Shown here in pieces: positions 18,726-27,668 of a stretch of 64,000 bases of DNA. The translations under genes were made by a program, and so were the position numbers. Position 1 is the stretch's first letter. The number at the start of each line of letters is the position of its first letter. Below the pieces are notes generated by a model, which was given only the letters and a program-made list of their open reading frames with translations, made no database searches and was not told where the DNA came from. Source of the stretch: Alishewanella tabrizica (lineage in GTDB: Bacteria > Pseudomonadota > Gammaproteobacteria > Enterobacterales > Alteromonadaceae). Where the stretch lies: contig NZ_BMYR01000002.1 in assembly GCF_014652375.1 (NCBI RefSeq), positions 352,164-416,163 on the forward strand, read 5' to 3'.

Positions 18726-19401
18726 GTTCAGCTAAGTGCGGCTTACCCTTTAAATACGATTGGCGGAACACCTGAAAATACGCGGCTAATACGGCTGCTG
18801 CTTCGGGCTCTTGCGCCATATCTAATACCGAAATAGCCACCTCTGCCGTGCACAATTGATGCAAATGTGCGGCTTCACGTAGCAAATAATCACTGGCTTG
18901 TTCCGGCTGAATACCCAGCACGGGTAGTGTGGCAAGATAGGGGCTTCGAAACATCTTTTTAGCTTCGCGCCACGTGCCATCTAGCATCACAAATAAGGGA
19001 ATACGATCTGCAGTCGCCTTAGACAATGCTTGAGCATGACGTAAACAGCGCTCTGGTGCAGCATATTGTTCTGGGAAGATCACAATGGGCGCGTATTTAG
19101 GATCGGCCAGTAGCGCTAATAGGGCGGGATCGGGTTTTGTTCTATCCCACACAAAGGCATGATTATCGGCGGCAACATCACAAATTAGCCGGCCTGTATT
19201 ACTAGGTTTGTAACACTCACCGGTATACATAATAAAGCAAAACGCCGCGCGCGCTAGCGGTTGGGGTTTAGCGGCGCAGATACAATCGGTTTGGGGTAAT
19301 AGACAGGCATCGCAGCGGATCACTTTACTGCCGCGGGCATTAAATACTCGGGTGGCCTTAGCAAGTTCTTGGCGGCGTAAGGTTAAAATGGCGTTGCCCA
19401 T
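18715..19401 (-). CDS. DTW-domain protein, probable tRNA-uridine aminocarboxypropyltransferase
   Basis: A 228-residue member of the DTW family, whose characterised members (E. coli TapT) use S-adenosylmethionine to place a 3-amino-3-carboxypropyl group on a tRNA uridine. The N-terminal zinc-type cluster CDACLLPQTDCICA and the signature LDGTWREAKKMF are present, together with EVAISVLDM near the C-terminus. I start at ATG 19399-19401 (MGNAIL) because GAGGA is just upstream; the longer frame adds twelve residues with no ribosome site. It is convergent with the EAL gene. Which tRNA position it modifies cannot be told from sequence alone. Confidence 0.88.
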   Translation of the reverse strand: MGNAILTLRRQELAKATRVFNARGSKVIRCDACLLPQTDCICAAKPQPLARAAFCFIMYTGECYKPSNTGRLICDVAADNHAFVWDRTKPDPALLALLADPKYAPIVIFPEQYAAPERCLRHAQALSKATADRIPLFVMLDGTWREAKKMFRSPYLATLPVLGIQPEQASDYLLREAAHLHQLCTAEVAISVLDMAQEPEAAAVLAAYFQVFRQSYLKGKPHLAEPKG

Positions 19402-19681
19402 AGTGCTATCCTCGTTGTAACACTTTTTGCTGTTCACTCGCTGCAGTGTTATCAGTTCTCGTGTTGTTGTTTTTTCGATGTCACGCCATTATCGTGCCGT
19501 TGCTGTATTGCTATCGTGCGGCTTTGCGTTACGATTAAATAATGACATTGCGTCAAGTGGCTAAGCCATACCACTCACCTTTGTCGCTACGAAACCACGT
19601 TTTGGCATGCCGCGCTTGGGGCGCATATTGTACTGGCTTTTATGTTAAACTGCGCGAGCTTTTCTTTTGTTTTATAAGCCT

Positions 19682-20581
19682 ATGACTATTGCTAAGCACG
19701 CTTCGGAAATTACTTTACCAGCCCAAAACCAAGGTTGGCCTACCGTATTCGCTTTTTTATGCGCGTATTTTTCGCGGATAGCACCTGACGTTTGGCAAGC
19801 CCGTATTCAGGCGGGTAAGGTGTTTTGGTATCAAGGTGAACCTATTACCGAACAAACGCCATTTTTGCCCAGCCGCCGTTTGTGCTATTACCGCGAAGTG
19901 GCGGTTGAGCCCAAGATCCCGTTTGCACATCGTATTGTGTATCAGGATGAACATATTCTGATTGCCGACAAACCACACTTTTTGCCTGTGACGCCAGGCG
20001 GGGATTTTGTTAATGAGTGCTTATTACAGCGCCTTAAAAATGACACCGGTTTAACCGCGCTAGTACCAGTGCATCGCCTAGATAGAGATACCGCAGGCTT
20101 AGTGCTTTTTAGCAAAAATGCGGAAAGTCGAGCCGCTTATTATCAGTTATTTAGCCAGGGGCAGATTGTTAAAACCTATCAGGCCTTAGCCAGAGTGGAT
20201 AATGATATGGCTGCCTCGCCGCTGCCTATGCAGTGGCAGTTAAGCAATCGGATAGAGAAAGCCGAGCCGCGTTTTTTAAATGCCATCGTAGCGGGAGAGC
20301 CAAACGCCTACTCGACTATTGCGTTACTGCACGTCAGGAAAGGTATTGGCCTATTTCGCCTAACACCTCATACAGGCAAAACGCATCAGCTAAGATTGCA
20401 TATGCAAAGCTTGGGTTGCCCCATTTTGCACGATGCCTATTATCCTGAGCTTAAACCGAAAAATAGCAGCGACTTTAGTCAACCACTGCAGTTATTGGCA
20501 GCAGCGCTCAGCTTTACCGATCCGCTAAGCGGTGCAGTACAGCAGTTTCATTCCGCATTGCAATTACAGATGGCCCTGTAA
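19682..20581 (+). CDS. RluA-family pseudouridine synthase
   Basis: A 299-residue RNA pseudouridine synthase. The catalytic motif HRLDRDTAGLVLFSK is intact, with the nucleophilic aspartate at about residue 134, and the TGKTHQLRLHM stretch near the C-terminus is typical of the RluA/RluC/RluD/TruC group. An N-terminal segment with RIQAGKVFWYQG resembles an S4-like RNA-binding element. The start ATG at 19682 (MTIAKH) has only a weak ribosome site; a TTG five codons upstream is possible. Target RNA is not clear: it differs from classical TruC and RluA in its N-terminus. Confidence 0.88.
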   Translation: MTIAKHASEITLPAQNQGWPTVFAFLCAYFSRIAPDVWQARIQAGKVFWYQGEPITEQTPFLPSRRLCYYREVAVEPKIPFAHRIVYQDEHILIADKPHFLPVTPGGDFVNECLLQRLKNDTGLTALVPVHRLDRDTAGLVLFSKNAESRAAYYQLFSQGQIVKTYQALARVDNDMAASPLPMQWQLSNRIEKAEPRFLNAIVAGEPNAYSTIALLHVRKGIGLFRLTPHTGKTHQLRLHMQSLGCPILHDAYYPELKPKNSSDFSQPLQLLAAALSFTDPLSGAVQQFHSALQLQMAL

Positions 20582-20593
20582 AGCTTTAGCCTT

Positions 20594-20625
20594 CGCTGGT
20601 AAGGGGACTGATTTAGCCAGCGTTT
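20594..20625 (+). terminator. Possible terminator after the RluA-family gene
   Basis: CGCTGG / CCAGCG stem with a long (17-base) loop, then TTT. Weak. Confidence 0.3.
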
Positions 20626-20702
20626 CAACGCTCGATATGCTGATTAAGCCGTAAAGGTAACAGTTAAGCGAAACCGCTAAACCTAACGTAGCCTAACCTA
20701 AT

Positions 20703-21152
20703 CTAACGTTGCTGCAATATTTTATCCAGTTGATTGGCAAACGCTTGCCGATCACTCTGGTGTAAACTGGCAGGGCCGCCCGATTGAATGCCGCTGGCAC
20801 GCAGGGTTTCCATAAAATCCCGCATGGTCAGTTTTTGCTTAATGGTATCGGTGCTATAAAGCTCACCGCGAGGGTTTAACGCTAAACCGCCTTTCGCCAG
20901 TACCTCGGCTGCCAGCGGAATATCAGCGGTGATCACCAAATCGCCGACTTGAGTACGGCGCACAATTTCGTTATCAGCCTCATCAAACCCTTTGCTAACA
21001 GTAAGGCTACTAATATAAGGCGACGGCGGTGTGCGCAGCGGCTGGTTAGCAATTAATACTAATGGCAATTTTTTTCGCTCTGCTGCCCGATATAAGATGT
21101 CTTTAATGACTGTAGGGCAAGCATCGGCATCGACCCAAATGGTGAACGACAT
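20703..21152 (-). CDS. yaiI: UPF0178 family protein YaiI
   Basis: A 149-residue protein closely resembling E. coli YaiI along its whole length: [21 protein letters not shown] at the start, [21 protein letters not shown] in the middle, LNPRGELY, and [18 protein letters not shown] near the end. The family has a PIN-like fold with conserved aspartates ([15 protein letters not shown]), so a nuclease role has been suggested, but the function is not established. Transcribed alone on the minus strand. Confidence 0.95.
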   Translation of the reverse strand: MSFTIWVDADACPTVIKDILYRAAERKKLPLVLIANQPLRTPPSPYISSLTVSKGFDEADNEIVRRTQVGDLVITADIPLAAEVLAKGGLALNPRGELYSTDTIKQKLTMRDFMETLRASGIQSGGPASLHQSDRQAFANQLDKILQQR

Positions 21153-21302
21153 AATTCTTCTCGTTATATTTTAAGGATATTTTTACTGTTAACGGGGTAC
21201 TTACGCAGTAAAAAGGAGAAAATGGGATGATGTTCTTACCGTTTTTCTCTTTTTTGTCTCTTAGTTTTATCTCTTTGTATTATCTCTTTGTTTTATCAGG
21301 GG

Positions 21303-23045
21303 TTATTGCTGTCCCGTTTTTGGAAAGCGATAACAAAAGCGCATGGCATGCGGATAGGGGTAAATATCTTCTACCACGCCCTTACGAATCGCATACTGTT
21401 TTTGCCGCCAATAGACAGGATCCCGTAATTCTGGGTGTTTGCTAAAAAGCATTTCCCGAATATCGGCTTGAGGTGTGACAAAGGTCGCAATTTGCTCGGG
21501 AAAAACATCACCGGGTTCAGCCCAGCAAGTGGCTTCAGCATTAACAGCATCTTCGAAGGTATCGGTTTTGGGTAACGCCCGAAAATTTACATCCAGTAGA
21601 TATTGCACTTCATCATAATCGTAAAACACCACGCGATTGTGTCTAGTGACCCCAAAATTCTTTAACAGCATATCGCCCGGGAAAATATTGGCGGCAATCA
21701 TTTGTTTAATGGCCTGGCCATAATCATCCATTATGTCGGCTTTTTGCGCCACGCTTGCTTGCTCTAAATATAAATTCAGCGGCACCATACGCCGTTCAAT
21801 ATATAAATGTTTAATAACGACCAGATCATCTTCTAGCTGCAGTGATCCGGCAATACTTTGTTGTAGCTCGGCCAGTAATTCGGGATGAAAGCGATCACGT
21901 GGTAAAGCGACATCAGAGTATTCCAGCGTATCGGCCATGCGGCCCACCCGATCATGCTTCTTTACCAGTTGATAGCGTGCTTTAACCGTTTTACGATCAA
22001 AGGGCTTGCTCTCGGCAAACTTATCGCGGATCACTTTAAATACATAAGGAAAAGACGGTAGGGTAAATACCATCATCACCATGCCACGAATTCCGGGCGC
22101 AGCAACAAAGTGATCTTTACTGTGACTAAGATGCGCCAATAGCTCACGATAAAACTCAGTTTTACCTTGCTTATGTAAGCCTATAGCGGCATACAATTCT
22201 GCCAGCGTTTTATGCGGAATAAGCTCACGTAAAAAGTGTACTAAGGCCGAAGGTACTGGACATTCCACCATAAAATAGGCACGCGAGAAGCCAAAAATAA
22301 TACTCATTTGCTGCGGATCGGTAAGCAATGTGTCGAGATAAAGCCCTTTATTCGCGTCGTGTAACAGCGGGATGATAAAGGGTTGTTGTCCTTGCGGGCT
22401 CACCAGCCTGCCGACAAGGTAAGCGGCTTTATTGCGAAAAAACGGGGTACGTAAAATATCTAACCGCATTAAATGTACTGGGTTAGCCCCATGGCTAGAT
22501 TGCGCAATAAAGCTGCGCAGAATGCAGCGGATATCGTGTTCTAAATCTATGAAAGGGGTATTAAAACCAAAATCTTCTATGATGGTGCGAATGCATTGCC
22601 TTAAGCCTACTTCAGCCGGGAAATAGCTTTGGTATACCGAGGATATCGGTGCGGGTAAGTGCTGTTTATCTAACGTCGATTCCACAAAGATATTTTGGTT
22701 ATGAAAATATTTACGGGCAAATAAGCGACAAAACACTGAGTTATAAAAGGTTTCGGCCAGCTCGGCCTGCGGGTGAAACAGTAAAAATTCCAAATAATGT
22801 TGCTTAACTTGCTGCCACAATGGCTCGTTTACACATTCAGCCGGTAATTGCTGGCGCAAGGCATTAATGGTTTCATTAACGCGGGTATCATAAAATTGGA
22901 TGCGCTCAGAGCTATCGCGTTGATAGGCTTGCCAATCGGCTTGCTCGAACCGCTCTCTGGCGCGGGCAGTAACCTGCTGAAACAGCCGAAAGTGCTTACG
23001 AAATCCTTTTAAAATAATATCGGCGATTTGCCTAGCTTCAGTCAT
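21303..23045 (-). CDS. aceK: Isocitrate dehydrogenase kinase/phosphatase
   Basis: A 580-residue bifunctional enzyme that phosphorylates (inactivates) and dephosphorylates isocitrate dehydrogenase, directing isocitrate between the TCA cycle and the glyoxylate shunt. Length matches the AceK family. Recognisable stretches include FFRNKAAYLVGRLV, the ATP-binding region GIRGMVMMVFTLPSFPYVFKVI (in two overlapping parts), the FPGDMLLKNFGVTRHNRVVFYDYDE catalytic loop with Asp and Asn, and the C-terminal FSKHPELRDPVYW. In enterobacteria it is the third gene of aceBAK; here it lies about 6 kb from aceA, on the other strand, and needs its own promoter. Confidence 0.97.
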   Translation of the reverse strand: MTEARQIADIILKGFRKHFRLFQQVTARARERFEQADWQAYQRDSSERIQFYDTRVNETINALRQQLPAECVNEPLWQQVKQHYLEFLLFHPQAELAETFYNSVFCRLFARKYFHNQNIFVESTLDKQHLPAPISSVYQSYFPAEVGLRQCIRTIIEDFGFNTPFIDLEHDIRCILRSFIAQSSHGANPVHLMRLDILRTPFFRNKAAYLVGRLVSPQGQQPFIIPLLHDANKGLYLDTLLTDPQQMSIIFGFSRAYFMVECPVPSALVHFLRELIPHKTLAELYAAIGLHKQGKTEFYRELLAHLSHSKDHFVAAPGIRGMVMMVFTLPSFPYVFKVIRDKFAESKPFDRKTVKARYQLVKKHDRVGRMADTLEYSDVALPRDRFHPELLAELQQSIAGSLQLEDDLVVIKHLYIERRMVPLNLYLEQASVAQKADIMDDYGQAIKQMIAANIFPGDMLLKNFGVTRHNRVVFYDYDEVQYLLDVNFRALPKTDTFEDAVNAEATCWAEPGDVFPEQIATFVTPQADIREMLFSKHPELRDPVYWRQKQYAIRKGVVEDIYPYPHAMRFCYRFPKTGQQ

Positions 23046-23110
23046 AGGGTAGGTTTTTTAATAAAGATACCCGCACTTTACTGGTAAATACGGTTGTGAT
23101 GCAAGTAAAC

Positions 23111-23130
23111 AAAAGGGCGCCGTAGCGCCC
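23111..23130 (-). terminator. Rho-independent terminator after the first YfcC-type gene
   Basis: GGGCGC / GCGCCC stem with a four-base loop, read on the minus strand and followed by TTTT. It separates the transporter from aceK. Confidence 0.8.
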
Positions 23131-23159
23131 AAATGAGAAGTATAAACGTTGCAGCTCGC

Positions 23160-24602
23160 TTAGTTTGTTTGTATCTGAGTAGCCGTATTTTTCATAGCCT
23201 GTTGTTCGACCGGTTGTTCCTCATTACCATAGTCAAACATTACTGCTAGCACTAACACCACAGAGGCGGCTAGCATTAATTTAATCATTAGCGGCAAGCA
23301 AAAGCGGAACCAGTGACCGTAAGGGATACCGGCGATACCAATAATCCCCATCAAAATAGCATTAGTGGGAATAATCATATTAGAGAAGCCGTCACCAAAC
23401 TGGTACGCCAAAACTGCAACTTGACGTGGAATTTCCAATAAATCAGACAGAGGTATCATTAATGGCATGGTGACATAAGCCTGACCACTGCCTGAGGGAA
23501 TAAAGAAATTGAGTAGCGTTTGTATGATAAGCATGCCTACGGCAGCTGCTTCAGCGCCAACATAAGAAAGTGGCATAGACATGCCATGCACCAGCGAATG
23601 TAATACTTGGCCATCTTCTAAAATCAGTGAGATCCCGCGTGCGACACCAATTAATATGGCGGTAGTGGTAAGCTCCATGGCGCCTTCAATAAATTTTTGC
23701 GCAGCCGTATCAACCGATACTTTGCCAACCAAGGTAATAAACAATCCCCAAGCAATAAAGGCGGCACCAAGTTCATATAAATACCAGCCATTAACCCGAA
23801 TATTGTACGCCACGATCCCAATAGTAAGTACAAAACTGCCCAAAATGAGTTTGTGTGCCAGCGTGAGTGTGGGATAGTTCACACTATGTTTGTCACCCAA
23901 TGGACAAGGCAGATCTTTCACCATAGAGTTATTGGGATCGGCAATAACCTTCTTGGCATAACTCCATACATGATGAAAACCGATAAGAACAAAGGGTAAA
24001 AAGATAGCTGCTCGCACTTCCCAGCCTGATAAAATAGGAATGTCAGCAATTTGCTGAGCAATTACCAGTGTAAAGGGGTTAACAGCCGAAATACCATAAC
24101 CAATACCATAACCGGCAACGGTCATCCCTACCGCAGTCATTGCATCTAAACGCATGGCTTTACACAAGGCCACTAAAATTAACACAAAAGGAATATATTC
24201 ACCGGCGGTGCCAATAAAACTGGAAGCCATAGCAAAGCAAAAAATGACCATAAAAATGAGCATGTGTGGTTTGGTACCAAAACGCTCAAGTAAACGGCCA
24301 ATGAGGGCATCGACAGTGCCGGTTGCACGCGCAATCGCTAGAACACCCCCTAAAATCATCACAAAGAAAATCACATCCTGTGCAGCAGCAAAGGCGCGGG
24401 GTATGGCGGTAAGTAATTGCCAAGGGGAGAGATAGCTGCGCTCCTCAACCAGCGCAAAGGTGCCCGGCACAACCACCGCGCGGCCATTAGCCAGCGTTTC
24501 GGTAGCAAAAAAGCCTTGCGGCACGATCCAAGTAGCAATCATCGCAATTACCATCATGCTGAATAACAGCGTGAGGGTATGCGGAACTTTAAATTTTCCC
24601 AT
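23160..24602 (-). CDS. YfcC-family (DcuC/AbgT-like) inner-membrane transporter
   Basis: A 480-residue permease with about twelve membrane segments, of the YfcC group of the C4-dicarboxylate-carrier-like superfamily. The family signature near the C-terminus is clear: LLNFFIPSGSGQAYVTMP then IPRQVAVLAYQFGDGFSN. YfcC-type proteins are thought to carry amino acids or peptides; no substrate is established here. It is a clear paralogue of the transporter at 30871, which sits in the cyanophycinase operon and shares the SGSGQA, PLSD and QxGDG motifs. Upstream AAGG before ATG supports the start. Divergent from the VOC gene. Confidence 0.88.
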   Translation of the reverse strand: MGKFKVPHTLTLLFSMMVIAMIATWIVPQGFFATETLANGRAVVVPGTFALVEERSYLSPWQLLTAIPRAFAAAQDVIFFVMILGGVLAIARATGTVDALIGRLLERFGTKPHMLIFMVIFCFAMASSFIGTAGEYIPFVLILVALCKAMRLDAMTAVGMTVAGYGIGYGISAVNPFTLVIAQQIADIPILSGWEVRAAIFLPFVLIGFHHVWSYAKKVIADPNNSMVKDLPCPLGDKHSVNYPTLTLAHKLILGSFVLTIGIVAYNIRVNGWYLYELGAAFIAWGLFITLVGKVSVDTAAQKFIEGAMELTTTAILIGVARGISLILEDGQVLHSLVHGMSMPLSYVGAEAAAVGMLIIQTLLNFFIPSGSGQAYVTMPLMIPLSDLLEIPRQVAVLAYQFGDGFSNMIIPTNAILMGIIGIAGIPYGHWFRFCLPLMIKLMLAASVVLVLAVMFDYGNEEQPVEQQAMKNTATQIQTN

Positions 24603-24887
24603 AAGTTAACCTTAGCTGCGCGCTAAGCGCATTATTATTGTGTTTTTATCGTATTGAACCGTTTGTTGGCCACAGCGGGCGATAGACAAAACGGAGTAGG
24701 CAAGTCTACCCGATGCGCTTGCTTTGAACAAATACTAGCAGCACTGCATGCTACAGCCGTTTGCTACCCTTTTCGGCTTTTGCCTCTAAGACGCATAAGT
24801 AAATGTAGCTTTGACGCTGTGATTGCTTTTTAAAAACTGTCGCAGGTTAGGGTAACATATCCTTTTAAAAAAGTAGGAGATGCAAAC

Positions 24888-25298
24888 ATGGTGGCGCAAG
24901 TGGAACAACATATTGGTAAAATTGCGTTGTTGGTTGCTGATTATGATGCAGCCATTGCCTTTTATACCCAAAAGCTGCAGTTTCGGTTGGTTGAAGATAC
25001 TCTTTTGGCTGGCGGTAAACGTTGGGTAGAAATTGCACCCCCCAACACTATTGGCACGCATCTATTGTTAGCACGGGCAAGCAATGACGCGCAACGCCTC
25101 GCCGTTGGCAATCAAGCTGGCGGTCGAGTATTTCTCTTTTTACAAACAAATGACTTTTGGCGAGATTATCATCAGATGCAAGCCAATGGCGTTATTTTCA
25201 ATGAAGAACCCCGAGAAGAGGCCTATGGCACGGTAGCCGTGTTTCAGGATCTTTATGGCAATAAGTGGGATTTATTGCAATTGCACACTACCCCATAA
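24888..25298 (+). CDS. VOC (glyoxalase/bleomycin-resistance fold) protein
   Basis: A 136-residue single-domain VOC protein. The first half gives the beta-alpha-beta-beta-beta module (HIGKIALLVADYDAAIAFYTQ, with the conserved first metal-ligand position H), and the second half ends with VAVFQDLYGNKWDLLQ, the usual closing strand with D-x-x-G-N. VOC proteins are metal-dependent lyases, dioxygenases or resistance proteins; which one this is cannot be told. AGGAG lies nine bases before the ATG. Stands alone, upstream of the spermidine-synthase-like gene by about 150 bases. Confidence 0.85.
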   Translation: MVAQVEQHIGKIALLVADYDAAIAFYTQKLQFRLVEDTLLAGGKRWVEIAPPNTIGTHLLLARASNDAQRLAVGNQAGGRVFLFLQTNDFWRDYHQMQANGVIFNEEPREEAYGTVAVFQDLYGNKWDLLQLHTTP

Positions 25299-25447
25299 CA
25301 TGCGCTTATGCTCGGAACTTATCCACGGCCTGTGTTTCCTACGATATCGCACGCTAGGGGTGAGTGCACGATATTCTTAGCAAGTCAGGCTTGCTCTGGT
25401 AAAAGTCATTGTATACGCTAAGCGTTTTTTTACGCAGGAGCGCTGAT

Positions 25448-27490
25448 TTGCCGTTATTTCCCATTGTGGTTTTTTTAAGTGCTGCCTTGTTGTTTTTAGT
25501 GCAGCCTATGTTAGCGCGCATGTTGCTCCCTTACTTTGGTGGTGGCGCACAAGTATGGGCAGCGTGTTTACTGTTTTTCCAAACACTATTGTTGGCAGGG
25601 TATGCTTATGCGCATCTGTTAACGCGTTTTTGTGCGATCAGGCGACAATTACAATTGCATGCTGTATTGCTGTTAATCGCTATGGCATCGTTACCTTGGC
25701 TGCTTACGCCTGAGTTTACCACTCGTTCGGACTCGCCCCTTGGTGGGATCCTTGCGGTGTTAGCGCTCACTATCGCGTTACCTTACTTTGTGTTATCTGC
25801 AACTGGGCCATTACTGCAGCATTGGTTTGCTGCGGCATTTCCTTTGCGCTCAGCATACCGTTTATATGCCTTGTCTAATTTGGGCTCCTTTGCAGGCTTA
25901 TTACTTTATCCGTTTGTGATAGAGCCTTACTTACCCTTGGCGATGCAGCGCGCCGTTTGGGCAGGTGGCTTTGTTATGTTTGTGTTGGGGTTATGGGCAT
26001 TGATATGGCAATTAATCGTGCCACACCGTAGAGCATCGTTAACCCACTTAACTGTTGCGCCACTGAGCGTTAATGGGCAGCCGTGGTTACGTTGGCTTGT
26101 ATTATCCGCGTCTGGCGTGGTGCTCTTACTCGCGGTAACGCAGCAAATGACTCAAAATGTGCCACCTGTACCTTTTTTGTGGATAGTCCCGCTGGCCCTG
26201 TATCTGCTGAGCTTTACGTTAGTGTTCAATCGCGATAGCTGGTATCAGAGGAATATTTGGCTGTATTTATTTGGTATTAGCTTAGTGATGGCGTTGATAC
26301 TTTACTATTTAGGCCGACAATTTGATTTGCTTTCACAATTAGTGTTGTACTTAGTCTTGCTGTTTAGTGGTTGCATGCTGTGCCATGGCGAATTGGCGCG
26401 CAGTAAGCCCGCGCAGGGTGCCTTAACCGCGTTTTATTTAGTGTTGGCGAGTGGAGGAGTGATTGCCGGCGTGTTTGTAAACTTGCTGGCCCCGTTGCTG
26501 TTTACTACCTATTGGGAGTTTCCGTTAGTACTGTTGGTTATTCTGTGGTTGGTGGCATTACCGAATTGGCGTCAGCAAGCTTGGTGGAAAAGTACTCTAG
26601 CGATTGCAGGTGGAGGCCTCTTTATGGGCTGTTTTGTGCTGGCAGAGTTTGCTTTAGGCCAGCATGATGTTGCGAAAAGCCGTAACTTTTATGGCAGTTT
26701 GACGGTGCGTGATGTACCTGTGGCCGGAGAATGGCAGCGGCAATTAATTGATGGCACCACCAGCCATGGTGCGCAGTATTTAGCCGCTGAACGGTCCAGC
26801 ACGCCACTCAGTTATTATCGCCCGGGAACCGGTGTCGCTTTGGCCATTCAACATTTTTTACCGGCAGATGTCGCCAGAACATCGCAGCAGTTGCAACATC
26901 GGCGTGTGGGGTTAGTCGGGCTTGGGGCTGGGGCATTAGCGGCGTATGGTCGGGCAGGGGATAATTTGCATTTTTACGAAATTAATCCCGCCGTGGTCGC
27001 TGCGGCAGATCAGCATTTTAGCTATGTCGCAAACAGCGCGGCGCATGTTCAGATCCATCTTGGTGATGCACGCCTTGTTCTCGCTGAACAATTAACAACG
27101 CAGGGCAGTCAGGACTTTGATGTACTCGTACTCGATGCCTTCAGCAGTGACGCTATTCCGATGCATTTGTTAACGGCAGAAGCCATGCAACTTTACTGGC
27201 AGCATTTGCTACCAGACGGTGTGCTGGCAGTGCATATCTCAAATAACTACTTAGATTTAAGTTCTGTGCTGCGTAATCAGGCAACGGCGCTTGGCTTAAC
27301 GGCGGTGTTTATTCCAACGGCTGCCGATAGTGAAAACCCAGCAGCTACCGAATGGGTATTGCTAAGCCGGAATACGCGTTTTTTAGCACAGCCAGAGCTT
27401 ACGCAGGCGTTGCGGCCGTGGCCAAGGCCGTTAACACCTGCATTATACTGGACGGATCAACACAGTAACTTGTTTCAGGTGTTAAAGTAG
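25448..27490 (+). CDS. Membrane-fused spermidine-synthase-like protein
   Basis: A 680-residue protein joining an N-terminal membrane region of about ten segments (residues 1-410) to a C-terminal Rossmann-fold domain of the spermidine synthase type. The SAM/dcSAM-binding loop reads VGLVGLGAGALAAYG and the following FYEINPAVV and FDVLVLDAFSSDAIPMHLL segments hold the expected acidic residues. I start at TTG 25448 because GGAG lies seven bases upstream; a longer frame from TTG 25409 adds 13 residues without a ribosome site. Related fusions are often annotated as MFS/spermidine synthase. Whether it aminopropylates polyamines or another amine is unknown. A link to arginine released by the nearby operon is only suggestive. 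Confidence 0.85.
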   Translation: MPLFPIVVFLSAALLFLVQPMLARMLLPYFGGGAQVWAACLLFFQTLLLAGYAYAHLLTRFCAIRRQLQLHAVLLLIAMASLPWLLTPEFTTRSDSPLGGILAVLALTIALPYFVLSATGPLLQHWFAAAFPLRSAYRLYALSNLGSFAGLLLYPFVIEPYLPLAMQRAVWAGGFVMFVLGLWALIWQLIVPHRRASLTHLTVAPLSVNGQPWLRWLVLSASGVVLLLAVTQQMTQNVPPVPFLWIVPLALYLLSFTLVFNRDSWYQRNIWLYLFGISLVMALILYYLGRQFDLLSQLVLYLVLLFSGCMLCHGELARSKPAQGALTAFYLVLASGGVIAGVFVNLLAPLLFTTYWEFPLVLLVILWLVALPNWRQQAWWKSTLAIAGGGLFMGCFVLAEFALGQHDVAKSRNFYGSLTVRDVPVAGEWQRQLIDGTTSHGAQYLAAERSSTPLSYYRPGTGVALAIQHFLPADVARTSQQLQHRRVGLVGLGAGALAAYGRAGDNLHFYEINPAVVAAADQHFSYVANSAAHVQIHLGDARLVLAEQLTTQGSQDFDVLVLDAFSSDAIPMHLLTAEAMQLYWQHLLPDGVLAVHISNNYLDLSSVLRNQATALGLTAVFIPTAADSENPAATEWVLLSRNTRFLAQPELTQALRPWPRPLTPALYWTDQHSNLFQVLK

Positions 27491-27668
27491 TCGCCAAAGC
27501 GTAATGCTATGGCTGGGCAGGATGGCTAAGTGTTACGTGCGATCGGTTAATAGAAGACAGTTGCTAGAAGATAGCCACTAGAATATAGCTATTGGAAAAT
27601 TGTTGATTGCATAGAAACCCCGAGCGATAAGCCGTGTAAAGGAGTACGCACGGGGTCTTGTCAAGCGG

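Noticed and set aside
21227..21445. Hydrophobic 72-codon frame before aceK's 3' end
   Set aside because: Most of its second half is antisense to aceK and the hydrophobic first part is a run of T-rich codons.
23160..24602. Inclusion of the first YfcC-type transporter in the cyanophycinase system
   Set aside because: It is a paralogue of the operon's transporter, but it is 3 kb away with its own terminator; shared function is not supported.
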